Assembly (NCBI GenBank): GCA_963693365.1
Contig: CAVNZM010000003.1
Location: 8,680,001-8,744,000 of the forward strand
Direction: 5' to 3'
DNA length: 64,000 bases
DNA from: Amoebidium appalachense
Taxonomy: Eukaryota > Ichthyosporea
In this document: positions 1 through 13,312 of the stretch, piece by piece
How positions within the stretch are numbered: the first letter of the stretch is position 1
How the letters are laid out: every line of letters begins with the position of its first letter
Position numbers and translations under genes: made by a program
The notes under the pieces: model-generated
What the model saw: the letters and a program-made list of their open reading frames with translations, nothing else
What the model was told of the DNA's origin: nothing
Database searches by the model: none

Positions 1-121
1 AGCCGCCAACACATAGGTAAAGATTCTCCCCTTCGCTCATGCCCTCCCTCCGCCGGATGATCTATCCCGGAACCCCCTCCCCCCCTCCCCCCCCCTTCTC
101 CCCCCCCCCCCCCCCTCCCCC

Positions 122-153
<32 letters not shown>

Positions 154-473
154 CCCCGCCCCGTGCCGCCACCTTTGAAAACACCCCTTCTCCTCCCCCC
201 GTGGCACCCCCCACCCCCCAAGCACACACACCCAAAAAAAGAAAATAAAAGAGAAAGAAAGACGGAATGAATGAAATATACTGAAAGAAAAGGAAAAGAG
301 AAAAGAAAACCTCGAAGAAGACACTAGTCGCCAGAAACCTCAAGCTCAGTGACGTCCCACCGTGCCATCCTTAGTAGTACTAGAGAAAGCCGTGGCACCA
401 GCTGAAGTTCATTTGGACCTTGCACACCTTTTAACAGACTCCAAGCATCCCCCCCCTCACAGCTCTCTCTGTT

Positions 474-549
<76 letters not shown>

Positions 550-664
550 CCCCCCCCCCCCTCTCTACCCCGCCCCCTTCCCCCCCCACCCCCCCCCCCT
601 CTCTCTGTCCTCCCCCCCCCCCCCCCCCCCCCCAACTTGAGCCTCTCAAGTTCTCTCTCTCAAA
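1..664. repeat. C-rich and (CT)n simple repeats
   Basis: No gene is visible. C homopolymers and C/T mixtures occupy about 68-152 and 547-632, with a (CT)n run at about 478-546. Reading frames here encode only Pro, Gly, Ser-Leu or Arg-Glu runs and are not supported as proteins. Confidence 0.9.
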
Positions 665-1660
<996 letters not shown>

Positions 1661-2257
1661 TCTACTCCCCGGGGCCGATGGTGTCCGACCAATCTTCCTT
1701 CGTGCGGCCGCCACGGTGACTATTATGGTTGGTGGTCATATTTCAGAGCCACCGAGTGAGGGAGCAGCTCGAGCTCCGAATGACTCATAGTAAAGCTGCA
1801 GGTCAACTAAACCCCGTCGAGCTCACTGACTTTGCCATAGTCACATTTTGAATGGCCAAACCGAGTGCACTCCCCTTGGAAGCCCTGTTTCTTGGGTCAC
1901 TGTGTACATGTTGAATCGAGTGTCAATAGTAACTCTCGGGCACCAGTTAGGCTATATATGGGAGGAGCGGGTGGTCGGATAGCCTATCATACATAGGGAG
2001 GAAGAAAAAAAAAGCTCGGAACCTGACTGAAACAATTTGACAATAACAAATACAGTCGGGTGGGTCATGCCATGGGAAACCAAAACTTTATTTACGCTGA
2101 ATAGAATGAATAGGCGTCGATAAAACGGCCAACTGGCGAAGTTCCCGACCTTGCTACCAAAGCATGAGTCATACATTCCCTGCCTACATCCACGTACAGG
2201 TTATCCGCGTACATACGTCTGATTGGATCGGATCGTCCAATCAGTAATTTCACCTAC
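1661..2257. other. Unique sequence before LINE-1, no gene recognised
   Basis: Non-repetitive sequence of mixed composition with only short, featureless open frames. It may be host flank or an extended 5' UTR of LINE-1. A TTAGGCT at 1947-1953 matches the base string just after the putative LINE-1 3' end (6866-6872), which could be a target-site duplication, but it is too short to rely on. Confidence 0.5.
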
Positions 2258-2325
2258 TTTCTCTACTTAGGCACTTTCTCTACTTAGGCATCGGCCTTTA
2301 CTTAGGCATCCACCTCTACTTAGGC
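2258..2325 (+). repeat. Four ~18-bp tandem repeats upstream of LINE-1 ORF1
   Basis: The core TACTTAGGC recurs with CTTAGGC at 2266, 2283, 2301 and 2319, a spacing of 17-18 bases. The last copy ends 27 bases before the ORF1 ATG. The position and period parallel the 18-bp array at the 5' end of LINE-2. Confidence 0.8.
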
Positions 2326-2352
2326 CCCTTGAGGGGCAGCTAGAACCCACCC

Positions 2353-3498
2353 ATGGCGTCTCAGGATGCATCCTTGTCCCCGGACCCTCCTGGGACACCG
2401 CCTGGGAGCCGCAAACGTGATACACGGGATGGAGAATCCCCAGATAAGAGGCTAACTAAACTGAGCCGAGCGGAACAGGTTCCCTTTCCCGAGGTTAAAG
2501 CGCCACCGGCCGTGCCGCCAGCAAGTAGTTTTATTTCGAAAGAACAACTGCACTTGATACCCGAGAAGGCTAGGAAAGCCGTGCTCAAACTTATGGCGCA
2601 TCATGAGCAGCTCCGCACCCAAGTCTCCGACTTAACAACCCAAGTAGCTGAGTATAAAGCCAAACAGGACCACACAGACCTCCTTGTTCAGCAAATGGAG
2701 ACGCGCTTACGGCAGCTGGAAGCTGACCGGGCAACCCCCACCGGCCCTGCCCACGCGGGCCCGGCCCCTGCAGCACAGGCAACCCCCGATGGGTTACCCA
2801 CCCCCCCGGGGTCTCCCAAGTTCATACCCACAACGAATCCTAAGGTGTACCGCACTACGGTGGACGCCAAGACCGTGTACGTGTCCGAGAAAGTCAAAAC
2901 GTATGCCGAGTCGGTGGCCCAGACCCACGGGGCTACCCAGGCTTTGGCAGCCCTTGCCGCAGCGTCAGCACTGCACCCAACCCGCCGCCCTCGGGTGGCG
3001 TCTGACCCTGCCCCTCAGGGTACCGACGAGTCCGAGTTGACCACTGCAGCCTTCACCTTGGTGCCGGCCAACATCAGCACCATGCGTGACCGTCTTTACA
3101 CCCTCGGTGTCCTCAACCGAATGATTCCCGACATGCTCTTCATTGGCCGTCGCTACACAGTGTTCATTGTGCGTGCCGGCTACCGTGATACCCTCATAAA
3201 CATCATCCAACGTGCTACCGACGCCACCTTTCTCGCAGACTTCGATCCTACGGCTCCCTACAACACCACACTTAACCGTGTTGATGCAGAGGCCGCTGCC
3301 CGGGCCTCTTGGCAACGCCGGGTGCTTGCAAGAATGGCCAACGCCCATGCATGGGCTGTCAAGGCAGCCACACTTTACCCGGCACACGACAGCCGGGCCA
3401 AAACAGCAGCTGAGGTGCGTGCCTACTGGGAGGCTCAGCACGTGCAGGTCTTCAGCAAGCCCTACGACCCCACCGCCGCACCAGCCAACTCCCAGTAA
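2353..3498 (+). CDS. LINE-1 ORF1 protein
   Basis: A 381-residue ORF1, presumably the RNA-binding/chaperone component of the retrotransposon particle. The first third is polar and Pro-rich. Residues about 75-125 contain a heptad-like segment that could form a coiled coil. The C-terminal half has a block around MRDRLYTLGVLNRMI and MLFIGRRYTVFIV, which aligns by eye with the LINE-2 ORF1 block and resembles the RRM-like region of other LINE ORF1 proteins. No CCHC knuckle is visible. The stop codon lies two bases before the ORF2 ATG, a spacing suited to termination-reinitiation. Confidence 0.85.
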   Translation: MASQDASLSPDPPGTPPGSRKRDTRDGESPDKRLTKLSRAEQVPFPEVKAPPAVPPASSFISKEQLHLIPEKARKAVLKLMAHHEQLRTQVSDLTTQVAEYKAKQDHTDLLVQQMETRLRQLEADRATPTGPAHAGPAPAAQATPDGLPTPPGSPKFIPTTNPKVYRTTVDAKTVYVSEKVKTYAESVAQTHGATQALAALAAASALHPTRRPRVASDPAPQGTDESELTTAAFTLVPANISTMRDRLYTLGVLNRMIPDMLFIGRRYTVFIVRAGYRDTLINIIQRATDATFLADFDPTAPYNTTLNRVDAEAAARASWQRRVLARMANAHAWAVKAATLYPAHDSRAKTAAEVRAYWEAQHVQVFSKPYDPTAAPANSQ

Positions 3499-3500
3499 GC

Positions 3501-6500
3501 ATGCTCTCCTTTCTTTTCTGGAATGCTCGTAGTCTAAATAAGAGTAAAGCACAGTTTCTTCTTTCGTTACCCCAACAGGAGTTCCCGTTTATTGTTGTCG
3601 CAGAAACGTGGTGGCGAGACCACGCCACACTCCGTCGGTCTATACGGCTCGTCGGCGAGTCTACTCAGCCTGTGGGCCACAAGCCTCACTCCGGCATAGT
3701 GTTCATCGCCGCCTACCACTTTGTTAACCACTGTTCAGTTATAGCACGTACAATACACACACTCACCATCTCAGTTTGTGGCCATATATGCACTTTTGTT
3801 TATTTTCCACCTAGCCTTCCACTTCTAGCACTTAAACACGAGCTTAACACCATCGCCCCACATAACCCCACACTAGTGTTAGGAGACTTTAATAGCCCGC
3901 TAACTACCACCCCACACCCCCTACACGGCCACCCACAGGCCCTACTTAAACCCAACCACCCACGCACGCCAACCTTTCACACTTTTGTTACAGCCTTACG
4001 CCTTACTCTTCCATCTGTAGTACAAGAACACCGCACGGACTGGGGGGCAGCCTCTGGTCCTTGCACCTTACACATACACCACAACCTACACCCCCCACCG
4101 TCAGACCACCTACCTATAGTCTTTCGCACTACACTTAGCCGTTCTACGCCGTCACCACAACACACTTACAGACTTAACGTACGCGAACTTAAAAGCCAGC
4201 GCGGCCAAGCAGACACTCGCTTCTTTTTCGAGACGGTGCAACCGAGTCTATTATCGCTTGTGCGTGATGGACGCCAAACCCCACTACGCACCGACCAGAC
4301 CTTCATCGATAGCGTCTGGTCTACAGTACGAGAAACCTTGTGGGACATAGGTGAATATGCCTGTTTAGGTGCCCAAGTTTACCCACAAGTACGAACTACA
4401 CACACTCGCGGCCCTCGAGCGGAGGCTGCCTTACGTAAGCCTCTACCGTATCACATGCTATTGGGTAATATTCGGAAGATTGATCGCGGCGATCATTCGA
4501 TTCGAATAACGGCCGACCCGTCATCCGACCCGGAATCTGCAACCGATTCCTTTTACGGCACCCTGTTTAAACGTAACCCGACATGTATGGCCACGGACCT
4601 GGGGCAGGCGCCCCCTCCTGTTTTTGTTCCACCCTCCGACACACCACCACCACCACACACGGCGTGGCCAGCGGGGCCGGCTGAGTTTGGGGGCGGAATT
4701 GGGGGAACTTTTTACCCCAGATGCGGTATGGCAGTTAGTCTCCCGTTACCCGTCCCGCAAAGCGTGCGGGCCGGACGGCATCCCTATGGCACTACTTAAG
4801 GTACTCATCCCACCCCGACCCGAGAAAGACGAAAAGCGTGGCCCGCCGCCACCACTTACATGTATTCTTAGCGAGTTGTTTAGCTGGTATTCTGATGTCG
4901 GTAAAGTGCCCTCGGAGTGGCTAGCCACCTTAGTGTTTCCCATCAAGAAAACGGTTGCACAGGGTCCCATCCACGAATTTCGCCCTATCACCCTTACGTC
5001 CGTTTTTCGCCGATTATTCGAAAGTGGCCTTTTACAGGTCTTTTCCCGTAACCCCACCCTTAAGCAGGCTTCCCAGCTGAGCCCTCTTCAGGCGGCGTTT
5101 CGGCATCGACACTCATGTTACGCACAAATCCTCACTCTACATAATGCAACTCAAAGTGATACCGAGCACCTCGTATTTATCGATTTTAAGAACGCGTACG
5201 ACACGGTCGACCTCCCTCGCCTGTGGGCCAAGTTAGCCACTCGCGGTGTCCCATTCCAAATGGGTCGGCTACTGGAAGCTATGTTTACGTTTACACGCGG
5301 ACGAGCGGTGGTTAATGGGCGGCTATCCCCAGGGTTTACCCGCACGCGCGGGGTACTTCAAGGGTCCCTGCTAAGTCCTCTTCTTTTCAACCTGTATATT
5401 GATGATTTAGCCGACACTCTTTCTGCGGCACAAATTGACGGGGGGTTGCCATCCCAGGCTCCTCCCGCCCTCTTTTTTGCCGACGATATTGTGCTTATGT
5501 CATCCGATCCTCTCGAACTACGGCAATACATTCGTGTGGTTGAACATTGGTGCCAGCGCAACGATATGCAGATTAATGTCAAAAAGTGTGCCCTTTTATC
5601 AAAATCGATACCGGCATGGGACGACGTTTGTATTTTCGGCAGTCCCCTCCCTCGCCCAATCGAATACAAGTATTTGGGGATTCCGGTGGACGAATGGGGC
5701 ATATGTTTCAAACGGATGATCGACCGTCGGGTGGAGAGTGCAGGCAGGTGTCTTCGGTTATTTCGGGATGTGTATCTTGCTTCTCTTTCTCATACTGTCC
5801 ACCTATACAATCGTCTTAGTATATTTCGCACATATATTCGCCCTTTGTCGGAATACGGGTTGCCCTTACTAGCTATGGCACCCCCTGATACTGTTACTAA
5901 TGTCCTCAAATCATTAGATGATTTCCATTACACAACTTGTTGTATGTTTCTCACTGGTCTTTCCACACCTATCCCTAGACGCCTTTTTGATTCTCTCTAC
6001 GCACTCACACCACCATCACAACGCGTACACGAATTAGCCCTTAAATTTCACGAGCACATCACCCGCCTGTCCGCTTGTGCCCCGGACCACCCGCTCTTCC
6101 GGCTACACGCATCCCCGCCGGATTCGCCCCTGTACCTCTTCCCTTCCCCATCGTCTCTGCCCATTGCCGAGCGCTATGTGGAATGGCTGGCGACCCCCCC
6201 GGAGGTACGGCTAGATCATAGTGTGAATATGAATAGTTTCAAGTCTATGGCTGATAGATATCTTTTTACTCTACGTGTTGAGTCCCTTCCGGTGTTAGGA
6301 CCGCACAAACACCAACTACTAGTAGCCTATATGGCGGATACGGTTAGAGAGTCTCGTTCATACATAGATTCGTTTATTCGTAATGTGGTATGGTGTAAAA
6401 ACGCAAAGATGATTATGGCTTGGCGGTGTAATCGGTTTCTGGTGTCTCCTGCTCGTATGTGTAATATGTGTGGGGGGCGGTTTACTCGCGGCTGCATATC

Positions 6501-6705
6501 TATCAATAAATGCAACCTGTTAGCTAATGTATTAGAACCGGAGGTTATTGGCGGTTTTATTCTCTTTTCTTCATCTCTTCCTCAATATATCCGTTTTAAG
6601 ATGACTATCCTAGATCACCTTATTAATGCTGCACAGTATGATATTGTGATCCGGTGCCTTAACTTTCTGTCGGAGCTACCGATGCTAGCATCTGCTTACC
6701 CATAA
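3501..6705 (+). pseudogene. LINE-1 ORF2 endonuclease-reverse transcriptase, one frameshift
   Basis: The N-terminal part (3501 to about 4700) is an exonuclease-endonuclease-phosphatase domain, with FFWNARSL-like start, VLGDFNSPL, DWGAASGP and SDHLPIVF motifs. The reverse transcriptase follows in the next frame (about 4700 to 6705), with CGPDGIP, FRPITLTSVFRR, FIDFKNAYDTVD, GVLQGSLLSPLLFNLYIDDL, the catalytic FADD (about 5474-5485) and YKYLGIPVDEWG. The frames change between about 4688 and 4712 in a G-rich stretch (TTTGGGGGCGGAATTGGGGG). Downstream reading requires skipping one base, so one extra G is the simplest cause. Apart from that the ORF is intact, so the break is recent, a sequencing error, or a programmed shift. 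LINE-3 is uninterrupted at the equivalent place. Confidence 0.9.
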
Positions 6706-6865
6706 TATGTAATAGGGGTGTCAGATCCTACGATGGCGCTCATTGTTGCCTAGCATGTACATATGTCACTGGCTGCATTTGATTGGCTGTGCTGGAAAAC
6801 GCAGTAGGCCGTCGAATGTGGCTGGGCCTCCGGCAATGTCCACGCAATAAAAAGTGTGTAAACCC

Positions 6866-9459
6866 TTAGGCTTGTGCGACATCGAAATGTGATGGGAACA
6901 TGAATTTGAACACGGATGAAAGTCGGATGGGGGACGGATGGTCACAGCTTTCGTTGACAAGAAATAAGTTTTGGACAAGGAAAAGACTGAGGACGCCAGG
7001 TCCCGGAAGCCCCATTTACATCGTGATGTTTATTGATCTGGGGGGGCTTCCGTTTCTGGGGTGACTCGATGTATATCTACGTCACACTTGTATGAGTTGT
7101 ATTGATCTAATCCCCTGAGATCCTCAACCTAAACTCATTATAATGATCACCGAATCTCAAATTTCGCGGCACGCGTCCAATTCTCTACATGTAATTCCGG
7201 TCACATTCCATCGTTTGCCTTATATATAGGCGACGCGAATGGTCCCGGGACATGAACCCACAAGATTTGAAATTCACCAATGAAAATATTTTTTCTTTTG
7301 ACTGGATTATTCGACGGAAAGATATGCAAGTATGCACGGCATACTGAGAAGACAATAAAAAACTTCACGAGTTATCCAGTAACAAGTGCATACTGAGATA
7401 CCTGAACACTGTGTGAAAACGTGTCCCAAGATTGTCATACATGACCCACAGAAATGGAAGCCACGCGAAGATCTAGAAGAATGCGTGACGTCATTGTAGT
7501 TCTGGTCTGGTCACGTGGTGCGTGCTGACGGTAACGGTGTGGACCATGTGGTCCACCGGTACCCGCGGCCACCAAGTTCCAACTCGGTGTGTGTCACGCT
7601 ATATGCATGCACTACAGTCAGAGTAGTACGTGTAGGCTACACACAGAGCACGTGAAGAATGCATACCGTGAGGCACGGGATACCGTAGCTCATATCGATA
7701 TATATCCATATGCATATCGAATACGCTGTGAACCAAGAACCACGATGTGCATAGCAAGCTGGAGAACGGATATCTGCTTTTACTATGTACAAACTATGTT
7801 CTGTCGTACGCGTATTTGCCAAGGCCCCAAAACTTTAGTTTGAAGGTGAAACTGTAGCCTACGTTTTCTACTTCATGCACTACAATACATACTGTACGGT
7901 ATGTAGGCTTCGGTCCGACGTTCCAAGTGAGAGAGTGTTTTGGGAAAGGAACCTATGGAATCTGTATTTTAAATACATGATATTGAACTAATCAAAAAGG
8001 CATTGCTAAGGAAGTGGGATCATTCATCTTATTGGGACATTTCTTCGCAGGTTATATTATGATTGGTTAATCTTATCACAAGCCTATACGGGAGAGAGGG
8101 AGGCAAATAGATCAATGCCGTACGCGTCGAAGTGATCGAACTCCGCAGTCCGCACTGGCGTCGACCACGGGATACTATGGGCCTATCCCGAAAGGAGTGG
8201 CTTGTACATTTGTAGCTGCAGCCTTGGGGTAAATTTATACGATAAATAATTGCGATAGGATATACCATGGAACCATAAACTGCAAGGTACAACAGTACAG
8301 TGCTCTGTAGAACCCTGCCGTACGTGTGTAACAACGTGTTTTGTGATTTTCATAAAAGAGACACGCGGCCCCTGAAATATATCCAAACAGCAACCTGAGC
8401 ATGTATCCAATATGTAATTGGCATGTCGTACGTATGTATATGATATATTTCTATTATTATTTCTACCTTTAGTGTGCATAAATATAGGTCTTTATGCATT
8501 TGAATTTGGCCTGGTGCCTTGCCAAATTCCGGCATTTGGCTAAAAGGTCGGAGAGGTCTTTTATCGGGTAATGCAAAGCTAATAAACGACGCTATAGCTA
8601 CAAAACTTAGTGCTAGTGGACACCATGTGGAGCCGGCAGCATACTGTATACGTAATAGAGAACTGTTTCTGTGTGTGTGTGCGTGCGTGTGTGTATATTG
8701 TGTGTGCATGTGTGTGTGTGTGTGTAGCACACCATAAGAGTATGATACAAAAAACTGGCCATCTATGTCAGTCAGGCCTGTTGAAGACATGCAAGACTGG
8801 GTGATGCACTGATGATGGAACGCTCGACTCGAAAATGTCCACACTCCTCCAAACCCCGATCACTCGACATCTGATTGGTTGCAAAATCTAACTTGCTATG
8901 CGGATGGCGATGAAGTCATAAATGAATGCATATGCACCATCTCACACAACTAATGTGAACGACTATAATAATTTACATATTATTTCTTTCTAACCAAATA
9001 TACATGCACGCATACGGTTACGGCACTATTAACGTGAGTAAATCGCAAAGCGTTCAGTCCGATTCCAGTGTTGCCACAATGTCATGTCACGGACTCACGG
9101 TCGGCCTTTTCCGGACATGGTCCGAGATCTACACGCAGACCATGCATACCGTATAGCCTATGTGATGGTGTTTCCAAGAGCTTTGTAGCAGGGAGCGCGG
9201 GGGGTATATGTCAAAACGGAACAAGCGGCAACTTCAATACAGAAAAAAGGGTTACAGAAAAGGAAATGTATTCGCGTGTGTTCGTGCAGGCACCGCCATA
9301 AGACGGCCAACGTACGTTATCTATTCATTGCGATTCGATTCATTGAATGAAAAATGGTTTGATCTCATTGGCTAATAGCAATGGCGCAACATGAACGCGT
9401 TTTGCCGGTGGAACACATACATGCATACCTGACATTCCTGATTTATTGTGGCAGCCTCG
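6866..9459. other. Intergenic, no gene recognised
   Basis: Mixed, fairly AT-rich unique sequence. Open frames are short and show no family resemblance. A (TG)n run lies at about 8669-8725. I saw no tRNA-like T-arm or repeat of note. Confidence 0.6.
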
Positions 9460-9466
9460 TATAAAT
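9460..9466 (+). promoter_or_regulatory. Candidate TATA box for the cyclin gene
   Basis: TATAAAT lies 164 bases before the cyclin ATG. It is the only good TATA match in the proximal upstream region. Its role is inferred from position. Confidence 0.4.
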
Positions 9467-9629
9467 CCGACTGTTTAGAGCATAGCACACAAGCACAATC
9501 GTTCTGGCAGCCGAATGACAGGGTAATTTATTTTACGGTGCGCCTGGTCTATACACACAAAACACACGTACAAAGGCCATCAACACAATCACTCCCCCTC
9601 CCTTGTAACCATACACAAAGTAATCGAAA

Positions 9630-10385
9630 ATGTGCGTTAGCTTCACCCACCAACACGCTCTTCCTCTGGGCACATTCATCACCACTCTCCTCCGCAGGGG
9701 GCACGTAACTCGTGCTGTTCTCGTTGTTTCTCTCATTTACATGAATAGGCTCAATGTAGCGAGAGAAACACTTGCGGTAAATGTAAGCACAGAATCCGAC
9801 ATGGGCCAAGAATGCAACCATTGTGCGTACCTTGGCTGCTTGATTCTGGCGTCCAAATACGTTGACGATACACCCTTCCGCAATAAGCACTGGGCAAAGT
9901 GGGCCGAAGTAGACACGCAGCACGTTGCACGAGTTGAGCGGTCTATTCTCAATGCACTAAATTTCGACCTCCACGTTCAAATGCCCCTGTTTCAAAACTG
10001 GGCAGGTGCCATTTACAACGGTGTCCGCGCGAATGAAAACGGTATCCCCGAGTCTGCACGCGGGTTGATTATTTCTTCCTTCATCAACACCCAAGCCCTT
10101 GAAGCTGTCAACGCCGCTAACAACCAATCGTCGGCGTCGGTTAAAATTCAATCTATGCCTACGCCCCCGGCTAGCCCTGTGGAAACACCTCAGGCGGCGG
10201 TTGCTACCCCATCTCCTGCCCAGTCTGCATATGTTACCCCCCCTGCTACCATGCATAGTTTTAGGCCTGTGGAGCGTGCGACACATACCTATTGCAACAG
10301 GTTCCAGCCGTATAGTTTAAATGCGCCTCACAGTAAGGGGTACATGGGTGTGTGCGTACGTCGTAGTGTATGTGTACCCTATTGA
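9630..10385 (+). CDS. PCL/Pho80-type cyclin
   Basis: A 251-residue single-exon cyclin, expected to activate a Pho85/CDK5-type kinase. The cyclin box covers about residues 11-110. It begins with LPLGTFITTLLRR and VVSLIYMNRLN, followed by CLILASKYVDDTPFRNKHWAKW and VERSILNALNFDLHVQ. The NKHWAKW block and the VERxxLxxLNFDL helix are typical of fungal PCL1/2-like cyclins and unlike cyclins A/B. The tail (about 165-225) is rich in S/T-P sites (MPTPPASP, VTPP), plausible CDK phosphorylation sites. The ATG at 9630 follows an in-frame TAA at 9621-9623, so the start is well constrained unless an upstream exon joins at the CCGCAG near 9697. AATAAA occurs at 10579-10584. Confidence 0.85.
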   Translation: MCVSFTHQHALPLGTFITTLLRRGHVTRAVLVVSLIYMNRLNVARETLAVNVSTESDMGQECNHCAYLGCLILASKYVDDTPFRNKHWAKWAEVDTQHVARVERSILNALNFDLHVQMPLFQNWAGAIYNGVRANENGIPESARGLIISSFINTQALEAVNAANNQSSASVKIQSMPTPPASPVETPQAAVATPSPAQSAYVTPPATMHSFRPVERATHTYCNRFQPYSLNAPHSKGYMGVCVRRSVCVPY

Positions 10386-10578
10386 AAATGGGATTGTAAT
10401 ATATGAGAGGGGCAAAAACCCTCGATATTTTTTTCTGAAATGAAAATGATGTAACACTAGTTAAATTAATTGTGAACGCTGATTGAAGAAAGAACTAGCC
10501 GACCCCTGGTGGGACGCTGTGAAACTATAAATGCGTGAATGAAAAACAGGTCTTAGCCCTGACTGTATAATAATGCGT

Positions 10579-10584
10579 AATAAA
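10579..10584 (+). terminator. Candidate poly(A) signal, cyclin gene
   Basis: AATAAA lies 194 bases after the cyclin stop codon, the first canonical hexamer downstream. Confidence 0.5.
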
Positions 10585-10599
10585 ACTTTTTGAATTCGC

Positions 10600-11123
10600 G
10601 AAATGAAACTCAATCGCGGTGTAAACCAAACGAGCCTCGCACATGAAGAATGTTGCTAGCCAATGAGTATCGATATGACATATCCTCTCTCAGAGGTCAG
10701 AATTGAGATCCTAGTTCCGGGGCCCGGCCTGGTCGAATGATTCGTTTGAATCCGGAATCCCGTATAATCGTGCAGGTTTTTCTCGTTCCCGGGAAGAAAC
10801 ACCATGGAGACATGCTTTAGTGTATCGTCTGTGTCAGGATACTTACCATCTTGTGGGAGGATTCATTTCCTTTAATTAGTGCCTGTTTTAGAGGATCCTA
10901 GTAATGGCATAAATATGATTCAATAGCAGCTTAGTATTCTTTTTTCAGAGAGCTGCGCTCATTGTTAAGCCCCAAGCCCTCCCTCCCTTCCGCCCCTCCG
11001 TCTGTTTCAACATCAATGATTAATAACCCTGCACGTGATGCGTTAAGTCTGTATGTGCTTTGCAAAATATGCTGCTTCTTCATAATTTATGTTGTCGAAA
11101 ATGAACGTACTTGTGGCGCATTC

Positions 11124-11193
<70 letters not shown>

Positions 11194-11631
11194 AAAAAAC
11201 ACCACCACAACATCCCACTCACCCAACCACCCAATACAGATCAGAGTGTCGAAACCCACACTTGAAGCCATCGGAAACACCGCTGAGAGGCAATCCATGT
11301 TCAAGCATATCCTGCCGGCACAATCGTCTGGTTTCTGTTTTGCATATTGTTGTGTGGATCCTTATCAGCGCTGTCTTTGTAGGTAGCTCCTGTTTCCAAG
11401 AGGTCAGAATCAAGCATAGCATAGATCTTCTTGTAGATACTGCGACTGCTTGTGTACACGGTGTGCCATATTGGCAAAGTGGAGTCCATGTTTGTCACCC
11501 TCAAATCTTGACATGTTACCCCCTCCCCCCCCCCCCCTCCCCCTCCCCCCCCCTCCTCTCTCTCTCTCTCCTCCCCCCCGCGGCCTTAAAAAGAAGGCAA
11601 GCTGCTCAAGAAGAGCATTAATTGTTGCTAT

Positions 11632-11698
<67 letters not shown>

Positions 11699-13268
11699 AA
11701 AAAAAAAAAAAAAAAAAAAAAAAAAACTTGAAAAAGAAAAAAATCCCCCCCCCCCCCCCCCCCGGGGAGAAAAAAAGAAAATAGCGAGATAAGAAACAGA
11801 AAAAGAGAACAAGGCATGCAAGGAAACGAAAGATAAAATGAAGTCCCCCCCCCCCCCCCCCCCCCCCGTCCCTCCTGGATGTGCGGGCGCTCGTGTGTGC
11901 ACGCGCACATCCGCAAACACAATTGAGAAACTAAAAGAAGAAAACAAGAAAAGGAAACTTAGGAGAAGGCCGAAGGGGAGTGCGCGGGGGGTGGGGTGGG
12001 GGGGGGGGGGGGGGGGGGGGGAGGGGGGTAGGGAGCAGCCATCGTTGCCCATCGGTTTTGGCAACCAAAAAGCAAAAAGATCCTTCTTTAAGGGATTCCT
12101 TAAAGAAACATTCCTTTAGAGAGCCAAGCTTCAACTTCAAGGGAATCGTGTGAGCATTTCTCAGGCCAGAGCTGGGGGCTGGGCCGTTTGGGACTGGGCT
12201 TGGGGGGGAGGGGGCCCTGGGGGGTGGGGGGGGGGGGGGGGGGGGGGGGGAGGGAGGGGAGGGGGGGGGGGGGGGGGGGAGGGGTTGGAGCTGTGAGTTT
12301 CCGTGTAGGTATACGTCACTCTACACTTAAAGACATTATTCAAATAGCAGGGGGAGGGGTGGGTGGGTGGGTGGGTGGGGGGGGGGGGGGGGGGAGGGGG
12401 GAGAAGGAGGAATGGGGGGCTGAAGAGCCCCCGAAGGCTTGAAAATAATTAGGCTACACACACACATGCACACAGCCTGACGGTATAGTCGGCGTGGATA
12501 GTCGTACTACTGGCTGGTGCCCGTAGTGCTGGTTGGGTGGGCGAGGAGGGGAGACGGAGAGGGGGAGGGGGGGGGGGGGGGGGGGGGGGGAGGGGGGGGG
12601 GGGGGGGCAAAAGGGATGGGGGGGGGGGGTTGGGGGGGAAAGAGGGGAGCATGGGAAAGGGGGAAGGATCGAGGGCGGAGGAGGACGCTACAGTGCCACG
12701 AGATTCTAATCAATTAGGACCTGGCCAGGTTCCAGTCTGCTCCGCTCCATTCACGTTAAGGCGTACATGCATGGATGGGAGCTGAGGGGGGGAAGGGGGG
12801 GAGTTCGGTGGGATGGGGAGGGGGGAGGTGGGGGGGAAGGATGCTCTAAGCGCCAGTTATGTTGTTGTGCATGTGTGACGATGTGTACTACGGCTGGGCC
12901 ATCTCAGATCGGATCACGGTGACACTGTGCTGGTTAGCATACTATTTTTCATAAACGTAACAGTCACTAACGTAACAATGAACAGCCGGTGTTATGTGTG
13001 TTTGCCTAGTGTATGTGTGAGCAGATGTGTGTGTGTGTGTGCGTGTGCGTGTGCGTGTGTGCGTGTGTGTGTGTGTGTGTGCATGTGTGTGTGTGTGTGT
13101 GTGTGTGCATGTGTGTGTGTGTGTGTGTGTGCGCACACACACACATCAGCATAAGGGTGAGTGCCTTAAAGGGCTCGGTTGCCGTGTGTGCATGCGTGTG
13201 TGTGTGTGTGCGTGCCTGCGCGCGTGCGTGCGTGCGCGCGCGCGTGCGTGCGTGCGTGCGTGCGTGTG

Positions 13269-13312
<44 letters not shown>

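Larger units (their letters stand above)
2258..6865 (+). mobile_element. LINE-1: non-LTR retrotransposon (ORF1 + frameshifted ORF2)
   Basis: A two-ORF LINE encoding an ORF1 protein, then an apurinic-type endonuclease and reverse transcriptase. The 5' side carries four ~18-bp repeats (2258-2325). An AATAAA lies at 6845-6850. The proposed 3' end is the GTAAACCC at about 6858-6865, chosen because LINE-2 and LINE-3 end in the same eight bases. The left boundary is uncertain: CTTAGGC occurs in the 5' repeats and again right after the 3' end, so the target-site duplication cannot be assigned. It is a different family from LINE-2/3, though the RT blocks are clearly related. Confidence 0.85.

Noticed and set aside
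9448-9708. Alternative 5' exon for the cyclin
   Set aside because: The peptide shows no cyclin similarity and the TATA box falls inside it; the ATG at 9630 gives a complete cyclin box.
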